Shown piece after piece: positions 1 to 12,690 of a stretch of DNA of 64,000 nucleotides. The DNA comes from Nannobrachium achirus (taxonomy: Eukaryota; Chordata; Actinopteri; Myctophiformes; Myctophidae). The stretch lies in assembly GCA_963921795.1 (NCBI GenBank), contig OY997652.1, positions 21,691,678 to 21,755,677 of the forward strand, given 5' to 3'. The notes beneath the pieces are model-generated. The model was not told where the DNA came from and did no database searches. It saw only the letters and a list, made by a program, of their open reading frames with translations. Both the position numbers and the translations under genes were made by a program. Position 1 is the stretch's first letter. Every line of letters starts with the position of its first letter.

Positions 1-640
1 CCGTCCCAGCAACAACGTGAAGAGTTTGACTCGTGCACGCCCGTCCTCAGGGAACAGCGAGAGAGCGAAAATCCTAATGCCTCGAAAGAAAAGCCAAGTT
101 TGACTTTATTTTGTGCTGTGGTCGTTTGGATGGAGGTTGTGCGCGCAGCGCGCCCGCCGCGCCGCCTCCTGCTCCTGTGATACACAAGATGGTGACCTTA
201 CTTTTATTTGTGACTGTATTTGTGTCAAAACAAACAATGATCACCGTGTTCGGAGAGCGACCCCTGGAGTCACCGCACACGATGGGTCACCAGTTTCCAT
301 GTAACCTCGCAGTTTCCATGTAGCTAACAAGACACCGCAGCCAGCGCCTGCTCACAGGGAGAGGAGACGATACAATTATTAACGTGTAGCCTACTGCAGG
401 TCATGAAGACATATCAGCGGTCGGGTCATATCAATAATGATTCCCGTAAGAAATTCATGCTTTTAGAACTAATTATTAATCCAGCTTCACAACTGCAGTT
501 AACAAAGATTGATGAGTGTAGTCTCTTGTAGCCGAAGTTACAATTGCTTCACGAGTAGTCGTTTATTATTTTTTCCATATTGTTTTTCAATGAACAACAC
601 ACAATGCAGAATGTAGTAGGCTGATCAGACATAAGTTTGG
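1..640. other. Unassigned sequence at left edge
   Basis: I see no gene, RNA or clear repeat here. On the minus strand it should be intron of the oacyl-like gene, whose later exons are not visible and presumably lie beyond the window start. Confidence 0.4.
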
Positions 641-660
641 TCCTCTATAAAGTCCGGCTC

Positions 661-848
661 CGTTCACACCAGCAGAGGACCGGACCATGGTCCGTTTGGA
701 AGGGGACCGAGTCCTGCCTTTTCAAGAGGACCATGGTCCGGACCAAACAAAGGGACCATGGTCCCTTTGCACGTTCACACCAGCGGACCAAAGGAGAAAG
801 AGGACCATGGTCCCTTTTAAGCGGACCAAATAACCCTGGTGTGAACGC
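661..848. repeat. Palindromic MITE-like element with GGACCATGGTCC motifs
   Basis: The outer ends are inverted copies of GTTCACACCAG (662-672 and 836-846). The interior carries four copies of the palindrome GGACCATGGTCC or a near variant. This is typical of a short non-autonomous DNA transposon of hAT-like fish type; no target duplication was assigned. Confidence 0.6.
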
Positions 849-972
849 CCCCATAGTCATTCTCACGGGGATCTGTAGGTTCCCCTATGGGGGTCTAAAT
901 TGTCCCTTACAAGTCAAGTCAGTAACTTTGACAGTGTACAAATGGAACCAAATTATGTTTGTGTATGTTCAC

Positions 973-1133
973 CTGCTTGAGGAACACCTGACAGTACTGT
1001 CCGGAGAAGGCAGGGCCTCGGACCGATAGACACTCCTGCAGGGAGCCAGGCCTGTTGACGTTACCCCCCTCCACGTCACTACCCATCTTCCCAAATGCAT
1101 CGTACACTGAGAATGTAAGCAAGCACACACACA

Positions 1134-1206
<73 letters not shown>

Positions 1207-1222
1207 TTCTTTTAGCAATAGG

Positions 1223-1258
<36 letters not shown>

Positions 1259-1952
1259 TTTAAATTTGTCTTGCTATTGTTGGTATTCCTTATTAATGTA
1301 GCTACAATATTAAGGAACCAAAACCAAAGAATTGTACTCTATATAGACTACTTTATAATGTATTCATGTCATTTGTATCAAATCAATCATAACATTTCTA
1401 CTGTGAAACAGGATTGATGACTCAGTGATCTGATGCTAAACAATTAGTATGATCTTTATGTACATATATAATTTTTTTCCAAAATCCAAGAACTACAGAT
1501 TTTTTACACCCCCCATTAACCCAAGTGAATAGTTTTCTTATCACCTACACTACAGTTTGTCACTCCACGCAAACCATGCAATTGTTTTACACTACAAAAA
1601 TATGTGAACAAAGAAAATCAACCAATGCATTAGTCCAGTGGTCCGGGACAGCCAGTGGTGGCTCAAATGCTGTATAAGTCAGTGGTTATCAAAGTGGATT
1701 TCAGGGACTCTCTAGGCTCCTTTATGGGGGTTTAAATTGACCCTTACACGTCTGTAACTTTGACAGCAACCTGGGAAATAAAAATAAGTACTTACTCAGA
1801 GCAGCGTACTTCCTTGGCCTGGTGTGGTTGACCTCCCAGAGGAAGGCATGGGTGTCCTGTAAACACACCTTAGACACATTCAAAGCCTGTGCTCTTTCTA
1901 CCATCCCCAAACCCACTACCAGCAGCACCGAGACCACCCATCTCATGTCCAT
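973..1952 (-). CDS. oacyl: nrf6-like O-acyltransferase (oacyl), first two coding exons, partial
   Basis: Two exons on the minus strand fit together. Exon 1 (1952-1796) starts ATG and encodes a hydrophobic signal peptide (MDMRWVVSVLLVVGLG...) followed by LNVSKVCLQDTHAFLWEV. It ends at a GTAAGT donor after one base of a codon. Exon 2 (1106-973) follows a TTCTCAG acceptor, keeps frame and encodes YDAFGKMGSDVEGGNVNR and then a Cys-containing stretch (SLQECLSVRG, SGQYCQVF), ending at CAG/GTGAAC. This order is that of the extracellular N-terminal NRF domain of nose-resistant-to-fluoxetine-6-like membrane acyltransferases. The multi-spanning acyltransferase domain is missing and should lie left of the window. 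The neighbour znf532 supports the call, because human OACYLP lies beside ZNF532. The natural substrate is not known to me. A long CA/TA microsatellite sits in intron 1, next to the exon 2 acceptor. Confidence 0.72.
1124..1257. repeat. (CA)n then (TA)n microsatellites in oacyl intron 1
   Basis: A CA/GCAC run (1124-1204) is followed by a TA run (1224-1257). The CA run starts only about 15 bases from the exon 2 acceptor. Reading frames of Thr-His or Val-Cys repeats across it are artefacts. Confidence 0.95.
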
Positions 1953-2379
1953 CTCATCAGGAATCGTATTTCTTTTGCGTAAAGGACCGTTATATAACAT
2001 TGGAAAGGACACGTCACGATCAGTGAGGTAGGGCGGACGTCCGTTTTCACGGTCTGCCCTGACCTGAACCATGTCATTTGAAGATTGACTCACACCTGTC
2101 TTTCAGCGTAAATCGGATGGGAGTGGGATTGATTCACCTCTAATCTCACCATTAAGCCAGGTAGTCACTACGAATCTATAAGTAATCATTGGGGGCCCTC
2201 TTCTAGCGCCACCATCCGGCCGATTTTTGCAAAACAAATTTTTGGACACTGCTCCTACAGATTTTGACCTAAAATCACGCAAACGGTACACACTATCTCT
2301 AAAATCATGTCATCAACATGGATCTGTCCCATTTCCCATATTCCCTCCTGATTGGCTACGATTGCCTTCTAAAGTTTGT

Positions 2380-2441
2380 GTATGCGACCTGATGGTCGCT
2401 TATCTTCTGATTATCTTCCGATTAGGGAGTCTTACTGGTTA
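2380..2441 (+). repeat. Helitron-like 3' terminus (hairpin plus CTGG-T end)
   Basis: The hairpin GCGACCTGATGGTCGC is followed by CCGATTAGGGAGTCTTACTGG and then T. The same end occurs on the minus strand at 8341 and at 48831, with different flanks after CTGG-T. That makes it a true repeat boundary. The left limit of this copy was not found. Confidence 0.55.
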
Positions 2442-2519
2442 TAGTACATATCCTGTACATAGTGTTTTTATAACTGCAATATTATTGAATGTTTTCTTTG
2501 CTTGCTATTTATTATGTCC

Positions 2520-2661
2520 ATGAATTAAATACGGCTTCCAACGTAAAAAAGACCGTAAAAGGTCTTATTTGGGATGTTCCTTTTAGGCAGGGTGTTTAAC
2601 TGTACTTGTACTATTCTCCATTTCTGTCTAATAAAATAATCAATCAATCAATCAATCAATA
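2520..2661 (+). repeat. LINE-like 3' end with (CAAT)n tail
   Basis: An AT-rich stretch contains a short hairpin (AAAGACCGTAAAAGGTCTT), a TAATAAAATAAT signal and a terminal run of CAAT repeats. This is how many fish LINE or SINE 3' ends finish. No coding part was recognised. Confidence 0.5.
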
Positions 2662-3991
2662 GTCTAATAAGCAAATATAATTCATAGTCTACCGCACTGT
2701 ACAGTACTGCGGGCATCTCATCCTCGAGTGTGATTAAAGAAGAGAGTCGTGCCAATATCATTTCGATAGGAGCTGATGTCTGGTGTACAGTGGACATCAA
2801 ATCTTGCCCCTCGGTAGGTTTCACCATTTATTGACACCAAGAACAGCGTTTGTACACAAGCATCAGAAGAAACAGCAGCAGCCAGACACATAATAATCGA
2901 CAGAGAACAATTCACAGACTGCTTCTTACATGCAGTTTTACAGCATGAGACAATCTAGCTTGATTTATAATCTGTTGTATAACGGTGTCTCGCACTGAAA
3001 ATAGCCAAACTACAAGTGTGTCTATTTTTGGCACAAAACATTGTTGTACGACGAAGTATAAATCATGCTTTACAGTCCTTTTGTCAGAGTAGAAAAAACT
3101 ATTGTTTAAAACAGCGTGTTGGTTCACAAAAGGCATGAACAAAAGAACAAGGATGGAAAATAATCTCTTCGTTGCTTTCCCTCGCTCTCAGGTCTTAAAG
3201 TGTTCATTTAAATAGTTGTCTCTGAGATATTAGTATTCTTTTTCACAATGTTTTACATTCTGAGAAGGAAATGTATATTTCTTTGTTTTCCCAGAGATTC
3301 TGCCTTACAAAACCATGCAGATCATTATGATCCATCAGAGAAAATAAACAAAAACAATAACAAATAAAGTTACATTAAATTAATTAAAAAAGAAACAGTA
3401 AAGAAAATGTAAAAGGCAGGAACTAATGATACTTTCACTAGTTATGATACTCAATGATAATTCATGTCTAGTTTAGAATCTAAGGCTGCTGTAAAAAAGT
3501 GCTTTGATTCATTATATACTAAATGAAGTTAAAATAAATTATGATCACAAAGAGCTGCCACAGTCATAAACATAAAAAGATAGGAATGACGTTTTCAAAA
3601 ATGTATAGGCTACAAACAATGCACTGTGCATGTACAAAACAAATCATACATTTTGGCCCTTAAGTGACTTCAAAAGAAATGATTAAAAGAGCCCTGCTCT
3701 ATTAACATGATCTGACACAAATTCAGAAACTGTTCAAACTAATTTTGAATTAATAATGTCTATGAATGTATGATCTCAAGACATCAAGTTGTCAAGGACA
3801 GATGGACACACGGTTTAAAATTTGAGGTGCTTTCGCTTATAAAATAAAATGAAATAATGCAGACTGATGAACACTGATTGTCCCCATCTCATCATGTGAC
3901 GTTAACATGTGGAAAGAAACAAAAACTGTCACGCAGAGCCTGAGGGCATAATCTCCCAACACCAAGGCAATCTGTTACTGAATATCGACAG
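2662..3991. other. AT-rich intergenic DNA, no gene seen
   Basis: Intergenic DNA between oacyl and znf532. I found no exon-like or RNA-like signal. Confidence 0.5.
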
Positions 3992-4351
3992 TAGGGCTGT
4001 CACCATTTTTACATAATCGTCTAATCGCAATTATTTGACATAATCGCGATCATTTTTCATAAGCGTCATAATAGTTTCCATGTTGAAACGTTTTCATATA
4101 TATTTTTTAAAGTAAAAAATAGTGGAAATGTCACCCAAAAATCTGCTATTTCCACTATCAATGTTCTTTTTGAAGTATAAAGTTGTAAAATATGCCTGTC
4201 ATTTCTTTGTATATTTAGGTTATATGTCATATCTGCCATATGCAACTTCAAAGCCTACAAGCCAAACAGAAATGTAATTGTCAACGACGAAAACACAATT
4301 ATTTGAGTGACAATTAATGTCATGTAAAATGTCCTAATCGTGACAGCCCTA
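3992..4351. mobile_element. hAT-type MITE, 360 bp, with 8-bp target duplication
   Basis: The ends are inverted TAGGGCTGTCAC / GTGACAGCCCTA. The element is flanked by exact 8-bp copies of ATCGACAG (3984-3991 and 4352-4359). An 8-bp duplication with short TIRs is diagnostic for hAT. There is no transposase inside, so it is non-autonomous. Confidence 0.88.
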
Positions 4352-4640
4352 ATCGACAGTCCCCTCTTCTTGAACGACCAGTGTGAATGAAAATATGTCC
4401 ATATTAAAACAAATGTTATCATACTGTAAATTAAGCTACATAATAAGAAAATAAAACTAAACGTCTTGAGTCAAACCATTGAGCTGGTTGCTGTGGAGCG
4501 GTGATTCTCAACCCTTATAATTTCACAGACCCCCAGTTATATTTCCATTAGCCCTCGGAACCCCATTTGACACAATGTTTTATCTCAGGGTCAGGGACCA
4601 CAATCTACACTGTCTGTAAAATCATCAGTGTTAATTTAAC

Positions 4641-4745
4641 TCTGAGAGTGTACAAATGGGAACCAAATGGACCCTTACAGGTACGTTTGGTACAATTTGT
4701 GCACTCTCAGAGTAACAGACCCGCAAGGGTCCATTTGGTTCGAAA
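4641..4745. repeat. Hairpin repeat, family B
   Basis: Inverted arms contain ACAAATGGGAACCAAATGG and its near complement, with CTGAGAGTGTAC / GTGCACTCTCAG outside. The same family is visible at 870-960 (partial), 49963-50065 and 54303-54375, so it is a dispersed palindromic MITE. Confidence 0.7.
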
Positions 4746-5680
4746 AGATCGTCGTGAACCACTACTACGGAGGACCAAAGCTGGCTTTCACTTACTTTTA
4801 GGGAAAGTTGTTTTCAGACATTCGCTGGACAATAGCAGCATAACATTTCAGATCACTGCAGACCGTATGAGGATTAATCCCATTAAAAGAACATGTTCAT
4901 ACATTATCTAACCACCCCACTGACGAGAACACGATGAAGACAGTTGAAAATAAAAAGTTCTCTATAAAAAAAGATCTATTCAACGCCTATAGAAACATCT
5001 GTCATAAAGTGTACAAAAATGCTATCTTGTTCGATTTAATTAAATACACATAAAGTGACTTTGAAATATATTATATATTTTTAAGAGCATAAGAAATGTG
5101 TCTGTATATGGTATGGACATTTATTACGTAGGCTATATTTAAAAATGCTGATGTACTGTACGTATGTTGTCCGTACAACAGTCAACGGAGATGGTTGAAC
5201 TGTTTCTATTACACATCTGAAGTTATAAATTCAAAACGGTATTGTTTTAGATCTGATGGTACTACAGAAGAAAGGACTCCCACACACTGTCTACTTCACT
5301 CGCAAACAAAAATATGTAATGGGAACAACGTTCAGGTTGCACAATTTGACCTGATGAATGTCTGTGTGCTGAAACGTTTCCAATAAATATTTATATTTGC
5401 AAGGCAAGAACTTAAGTGTGCGGGATGGGGGTCTTTTTTTCTTTCTGCATTAGGGGCTGTGTCTACAGAAAGCATTTGTTGAGCAATGAAGTGCTTTGGA
5501 CGTCATGTCCAGAGAGCTACACTGTTTGCTCTAACCCTCTGCATAGGGAAGCGACATTGATGAGCGACACTCCTCTTCAAAATCGAGTTTTCCACTCCGG
5601 GCACTTCACCAAATATATTCTGCATGCAGAGAGCGCTGAAACGCACTGCGCGGCGCTGCTAAGAGGAATGCTCTTTGGCC

Positions 5681-5842
5681 CCATTTACCCTGGCAGCCAA
5701 ATCCAGCCTGAATCAGATCTGTGCCACATCCAGATTGGAATCCGATTGGTTGAAATGGTCACATGGAACAAATCTGATTCCAATCTGGATGTGACAAAGA
5801 TCTGATTCAGGCTGGATTTGGCTGCCAGTGAAATGGGGCCTT
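5681..5842. repeat. Long palindromic MITE downstream of znf532
   Basis: Nearly the whole element is one inverted repeat with arms of about 60 bp: GGCCCCATTT, GGCAGCCAAATCCAGCCTGA and CACATCCAGATTGGAATC, each mirrored on the right. It lies 150 bp past the znf532 stop and would fold as a hairpin in the 3' UTR if the transcript extends that far. A candidate AATAAA for znf532 on the minus strand lies at 5120-5125. Confidence 0.85.
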
Positions 5843-5991
5843 AGCACCATAGAAATACATGGCAAAAAATGCTTTTGTGGACACTGCCCATGGTTTTCTC
5901 TGACGCACCTGGCGATCTGTAGGTGTGCAAAAGTTCTGCTCCTTTAGATGTCACGATTTAGGTGCAACAGAAGTTCGTGAGTGTGGTCCTC

Positions 5992-8900
5992 TCACTTCTC
6001 CGCTGCACTCAGTCTCTTTGACTTGATGAAGGCCATTCCATGTGTTCTCATGTGCGTGTTCAGGTTCCCCTCCGTTTCAAACATTTTGCCGCAGACTTTA
6101 CATTTGGTGTTTGGCGTTCCGTCATTGTTCTCATCGCCAAGGCCCATCTGGTTCTCTCTCTGGCTCTCGTCGTCGTTGTCGTCGCCTCTCCCGTTGCGTC
6201 GGCCGAGTCCGTGCGGCTCCTTCAGGCGGTGGACGATGAAGAGGTGTCGGGCCAGCGAGCGGTGGGACGTGTAACACAGACCGCACTCCCGACACTGGAA
6301 GGACGAGCCGTCACTTTTGTGCTGAGGGATGTGCCCGTGAAAGGCGGCGACGTCCTCGGTGGCGAAGCCGCAGACGGCACATTTGTGAACCTTGAGGACG
6401 TTCACCTTGAGTTTTTTCAACGGCTGCGAGTCCGAGGCCCTGGAACGTAACCCCGGAGACCCGTCGTCATCCTCCTGCTTCCTCTTGGGACTGCGGCTCT
6501 GTGTAGGTGAATGAGATGATGTATAAGTAAGGGTTTCAAACAAAGGGTCAAATTCGTTCTCCTGCTGTACAGCCATACCACTAAAATGTGGAACGCCCTA
6601 CCGAAGGCCTTAAAGGAGTGTAAATACCTAATTTCATTTAAAACCGCTCTGAAAAGCCACTTACAGGCGGCTGCCACTCAAAACTGGTAACAATAAACCT
6701 AGCCTAACCCCTGACCCTTCATTGTAAATACCTTTTATTTTGCATTGCTGTTTTTGTTTACAACTGTTTTTCTGATGATATCTACTGCATACTGTGTTCC
6801 ATATCTGTCTGTCATTCAATGTTATATGAGTTAAAGCGAAGGATCTCAATGGAAATAAGCCGCAAGGCTTACCTGAGTTTCCTTTTAGTTGACCTTGTAT
6901 ACCAGACAGTGAACTGTACTGTCATGAAACTGTAACTTTCCTATGCAAACTTCTAATAAATACTTCAATCAATTCCTGTAGCCTACTTTTGCACGAGTAG
7001 GGAATTAATTGATGAAAGACACTAGGTTTCTGCCCGACAGCAACAATAACGATGTTGAGCCCAAGTACCTCAGAGTGCTCCTTGTCAGCTGTAAGCTCCA
7101 TGTGCTCAGAATCTCCAGCCTTGCCCTCCAGGTCCTTGGTTCCATGCATCAGCTGTATGTGCTGGTCCAGCAGCACCCTCTTAGTGAACGGCTGACTCAG
7201 GGCGGGACAGTGCCTGGAAAGGCAAAGAAAAACATGTATTTGAACTTCTAGCAACCGTATAGTGTGTGCCAACGGTGACGCAATTGTAGTCCTTAGTGGC
7301 CATCTTTTGGGTAAAAACACAGGTGTTTCAATTGTTTGATTGCATAGAACTAATGCTTTACTCCAATCAGAACACCTGTGTAAGGCTGTGTTGACCCAAG
7401 AAATGGCCGCTCTTAGAACTACATTTGGCACACCCTATATATTATGAAATAAACAAAACTCTAATAAACGTAGCATCTAGTCTGCACTCTGTACACATAA
7501 ACCTACAACAAAGACATGGCATTTAATGAATGGAGAGAGATAGCCCATGCTTTGTATACTGTCTTTTGCCAGAAATGATTAAATATCTGAGCTAAATTAT
7601 GTGTCTTACCGGCCAAAATATGGGGCAGAATTTTAATATTAAAGCGAATCGTACAGTTGCTGCCAAAACTAGCGTGACTACGAGTTACTGTAAGGGTAAA
7701 GTAACTTCTAAGGCCCTATCTTGCTGCCTTACCCCTTAAGCCTAAACTCCTGTACATTTGTTTTTCAAAATGTAAGGCGGCAAGATAGGGCAAGATAGGG
7801 GCCCCTAGGGTCTAGTAAGTCACTTCTAGGCTGTATGGTTGATAGGGTTTAACTGGTGTTTGTAGGTGGTTGCTAGGGAATAGGGTGTTAGTAGGCGGTT
7901 GGTAAGGTCTTGCTGGCTGAAATAAAAATATGTATGGTTTAACAGGTGGTTGCTATGGTATTGGAAGGTGGTATTCAAGGGTGTTGCTAGTGTGTAGGAG
8001 GTTGCAGTTGCTAAGGGGGATGTTAACACGTCCTAGGAGTTAAGTAGTGGTTGGTATAGGAGGGTGTAACGAAAAGGTGTAGTAGTGTTTTGTTTTTTGT
8101 TTTGTTTTTCAGACTGTACTGTACATGTACAAGGTGTTGTTAGTGTGCAGTAGCAAGTCAGTCAGTCTGTGTACTCACGGGCAAGTGTAAACCTTGCGTA
8201 TTCCCTTGTGTTTGAGACGGTTGTGTCGGCAAAGACTGTGGGAAGAGCTGAAAGACTTATCACACTGCCGACAAGGGTGCTTCTTCAGTATCTGCAACCA
8301 GGAGAAGAATAAATCGATCATAAAACAAACCAATTAATTACCAGTAAGACTCCCTAATCGGGAGATAAGCGACCGTTGGTCGCTTATCTCCACAAATATC
8401 ACAACCTCCACTTCTCACGTCATACGGGTAGCCATAGTTACACCTGGAATGTTGAATCTCCATATATGGAGATAACCTACGCATCACACAAAGTCTGACC
8501 TCACCAGCCCATACTTGGGCATGGACGACTTATATCTCCATATACGGAGATGGCCATATATGGAGATACGATGACATCACAGAGTCCACAGCTGATGATG
8601 TGGCGTGATGTCATACAATACACAAACAAGCCCTATATAAAGGGGCAATTCTCACCAGGGAAGAGAGCATTGCCTGGAATGTTGAATCTCCATATATGGA
8701 GATAACCTACGCATCACACAAAGTCTGACCTCACCAGCCCATACTTGGGCATGGACGACTTATATCTCCATATACGGAGATGGCCATATATGGAGATACG
8801 ATGACATCACAGAGTCCACAGCTGATGATGTGGCGTGATGTCATACAATAAACAAACAAGCCCTATATACTGATGCGATACGATGACATCACAGAGTCCA

Positions 8901-11900
8901 CAGCTGATGATGTGGCGTGATGTCATACAATAAACAAACAAGCCCTATATACTGATGCGGAGATATGAGCAGGGCAAAGGTGTGACGTGTGACGTGTGAC
9001 CGACCGACGGACGGACGGCCGGTGGAGGTTTTCATAGTAAACTGCTCCCTGACGGTCGCAATTATTTCCGCTTTTAGACTTCTTTATTTGGTGGCATATT
9101 CAGTTCTCACCAAGACCAACACATACAGACACAGGTGAAATATAATTTAGTTTTGAACCCTATATACTGTACTTAATTGGCCGGGGGTCCAACAGGAGTC
9201 TGTAATTGCTTCCTTTTTTCCCTCTGCACAAATTTCTTCACCGAAAAACTCAAGTGTACAAGCTCAGAAAAGCATTTAGATCAGCTATTTTCACTATTTT
9301 TTATAAAATAACGTAAGTGGTAAATACAAAAATACAAAAAACACATGCTTCTGGATTATTCAATGAATTAGAAAAGTAATAATCTATAGAATAATAATAA
9401 TAATAATAATAATAATGTGTTCTGGGGAAGATCTAAGATATCTAAAGTAGAGCTAAAACCGAATGTGCTTAAAACGTCCATTTACCTTGCCGTGTTCACG
9501 CCTCATGTGTGCTACATAGGCCTCCCTGGAGGTGAAGGTGCCGTCACAGTCTCCGCACGCATAGCCTGAACCAGGAGCGTTCTTCACGTCTGCTGAGCCC
9601 ATGGCTTTCTTGAGGGAAGACGCAGAGGATTTCTTGTCTCCATTGACATTCACTCCATCCTTGGTGTTATTGCTGTTGCTACTGTTGGAGTGAGTGGGCT
9701 TGGTGCTGAGGGGCAGGTTAATGCCCAGGTTGGGGGGACCCTCAACGGTCTTCAGAGTCCCGTGCAGGGCCTGTCACGGATAGACCAGGACAAAGCAAAG
9801 ATAGTATTTTTTCCTATAAATTCTGAAACATGATTTTTTTTTTGCCTTTCAAGATCCTTTTTGACATTCGCTTGATTATGAAATCTGGAATACACTGTAC
9901 ATGGTCAGACTGTTCACTGTTATTCTGTGTGCACACTAGCAGCCACAAAAGCTACATATGTCGCCTGCCTTCTTCTTGCCTTTGAAATGCTGTACAACAT
10001 ACTAGTTGATGGCATCCAACGTGTGAAAATAAAAAGGTAAAATATAAAGGCTTTGGTTTAAAAGAACAGGTAAATTGCTGATGGCAAGGATGGACTAGAC
10101 TAGATTTACATCCCATAGAGAGAAATGGTGAAATATTATTGATTGACGATACTCTGAGTCATTGAAGCATTGTCAAAAGTTGAATGCTTCAAGCTTCAGG
10201 CATCAGTTTGAACTTCATGTTGCTGGCTTCCATTGACAATGGAGTATGAAGTGTAGGAACTAAATTACATGAACTAAATTACGATATTTGTTCATGCAGT
10301 CAAGGTAGGAGATTTTTGGTTAACAATGAAATAAAACAAGTTTTTCACCCTTTTAGAGCATATCTGCTGTCATAATGGGGAAATAGTAATAATAAATCTG
10401 ACTGAGCTGTACCTTGATGTGGTCCAACATGAGCTGTTTCTGGGCATAGTGCATCGAGCAATCAGGGCATTTGAACACTGACACTTTGTGGTTGACGACA
10501 TGCTGATCAAAGTGGGTGTAGAGTAGAGATTGTAGAGTAAATACGGTGTCACACATAGAGCACTTGTAGATCAACCTGAAAGACAGAAAAAAAAACAGCA
10601 ACCCTTTCACATTGTAGCCTACTGAGCATCAATGCAGGAATATGTGCTAGAACCGACTTAATTTATCGTCAAAACAATTGTTTTGACTACATGTTTTCAT
10701 AAAACTAGGTTATAACAGGTCTAAAAGTGAAGGTTTTTTCAATTTTATATATAGACTGTCTATAGCCGTTGAAATGACACTGCTTCAACGTCTAGGTTAA
10801 GCCTAGCCTAGGTTTTAGGCGTCTAATAGGCTGAAAAATGCTCAGTGGGGAAATAAAAACTAATGAAACATTCAAAACTATAATAGCCTTGTGTGTGAGG
10901 AAGGAGGTGGTCATGAACACCTGCTCATGCTGGTATACATTATCGGTTCAATGATAGATGGGGAAAGAATCCAGGTAAAAGTGTTCCATGTGGAAAAATA
11001 CCCAACGCAGGCAAAGCCTCCATGTCTAACAGCCTTTAAACCCAACTGTTGATTGTGTCGCACAAGTCAGTCACATTCAATTATCTGGCCAAAATGAATT
11101 CGACACGAGTATTGGGTAACATACGGTTAGAGTGTGTTTGTGTGTGAGTTTGTGTAAAGTGTATGTGGGTGTGCGTAAGCAGGTAAAAAACGTGTTTGAA
11201 AAAGTGTGTCACAAATACTGAAGTCAATTCAATTTACCAGAATGAACTGGTTCAGAAATATATATCGTCACTGTTGGGCAGATACGTCGTATCTCCAAGA
11301 TTCAAATATGTACGTTTCTTTTATAATAAAGAAAATAAAGCCCTGCTTCATCGTACAAGACTGTCGCACAAACTAGTGAAAATAGCAGATCTACAAGCAC
11401 ACAACGCCTCATATCAGAACGATATGAATTACCGCACTAAAGTAACACGGTGCATTATGGGTAGACCTACTTGGGCTCCCCTATCTTGACCCCTGGGTGC
11501 TGTGTGTATCCATGGGAGTGAGTTCCTGGGGCAGACTTGAAGGCCATGGGACAGATGGGACATTTATAAAAGGTCTCACAGTGAGTGCTCTGGATGTGGG
11601 TCTTCAGAGCAGCAACATCAGCAAAGATCACACTGCAGTGGAGGCAGCTGCATGGACAAAATGACACACAGAGAAATGCATGTTCTGTGAAAAGGGGCTG
11701 CAACTGTCTCTCATTGTCTTAGCGATTATTCTATTGATTACTTTCCCAATTAATCTAATGATAGAATCAACACGAAAACTGGATTTGAGTTGTTCTCAAG
11801 TACTGACCGGTAGCCAATCCTGCGGGTGTAATGCAAGCAGTTCTTGGTGACATGCGACTGGAAGTGGACAGAACGACAGCTCACGCCACACTCGGGACAG

Positions 11901-12596
11901 ATGTACGGAGACTTGTGCTGGTGGATCCGTTGATGGGACACGAAGCTGCACTGATTAGGAAGCATCATTTGGCAGATGGAGCACGTTTTCTATAGTCACC
12001 ATAAAGGACATAAAGAAAGCAAAAACATAATTTAGATTCATCTCGACAGGATCGTTATTCTAACCTAGGTAGATACGGTTATATGGGGTTAACTACGCAG
12101 GCCCGGCGGCAGGACTCAAGATAAGATATTTCACTTTCAAAAAAACTTTTGGTCATTTTATCGTCTAATCAGGTTTTTATGAACACCCTGAACAGTTTTT
12201 TAATTTGATTGATTCAATATTTAAATATTTGATGTAAATGTTACCAGGCCCTCCTCCTCCAGGACCTTTCCCCATACACACCCATTGTAACTTCAAAATC
12301 CATTTTAACCACGATAAATTAATCAAAAACACCCATTATTTTTTCTGGTGACTCATAATACCCTCCTAGCAGCCACAAAGCAGGCCGTGTTTTTTCGATA
12401 CATTTTTTCATGTCTTTTTAATATTTTTATATTTTTTCCATTTTCCCAAAGAATTATTAAAAATAAATTTAAAAAGTAATCGAATAAAACAAATTAAAAA
12501 TAAGAAAGAATAATGGGTGTTTTTGATGAATCTTGTTAAAATGGAGGATGAAGTTACAATGGGTGTGCATGGGGAGGTGTCCTGCAGGAGGAGGGC

Positions 12597-12690
<94 letters not shown>

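Noticed and set aside
2227-2523. 98-codon plus-strand frame with hydrophobic C terminus
   Set aside because: It runs through the Helitron-like terminus and unique AT-rich DNA, with no known resemblance.
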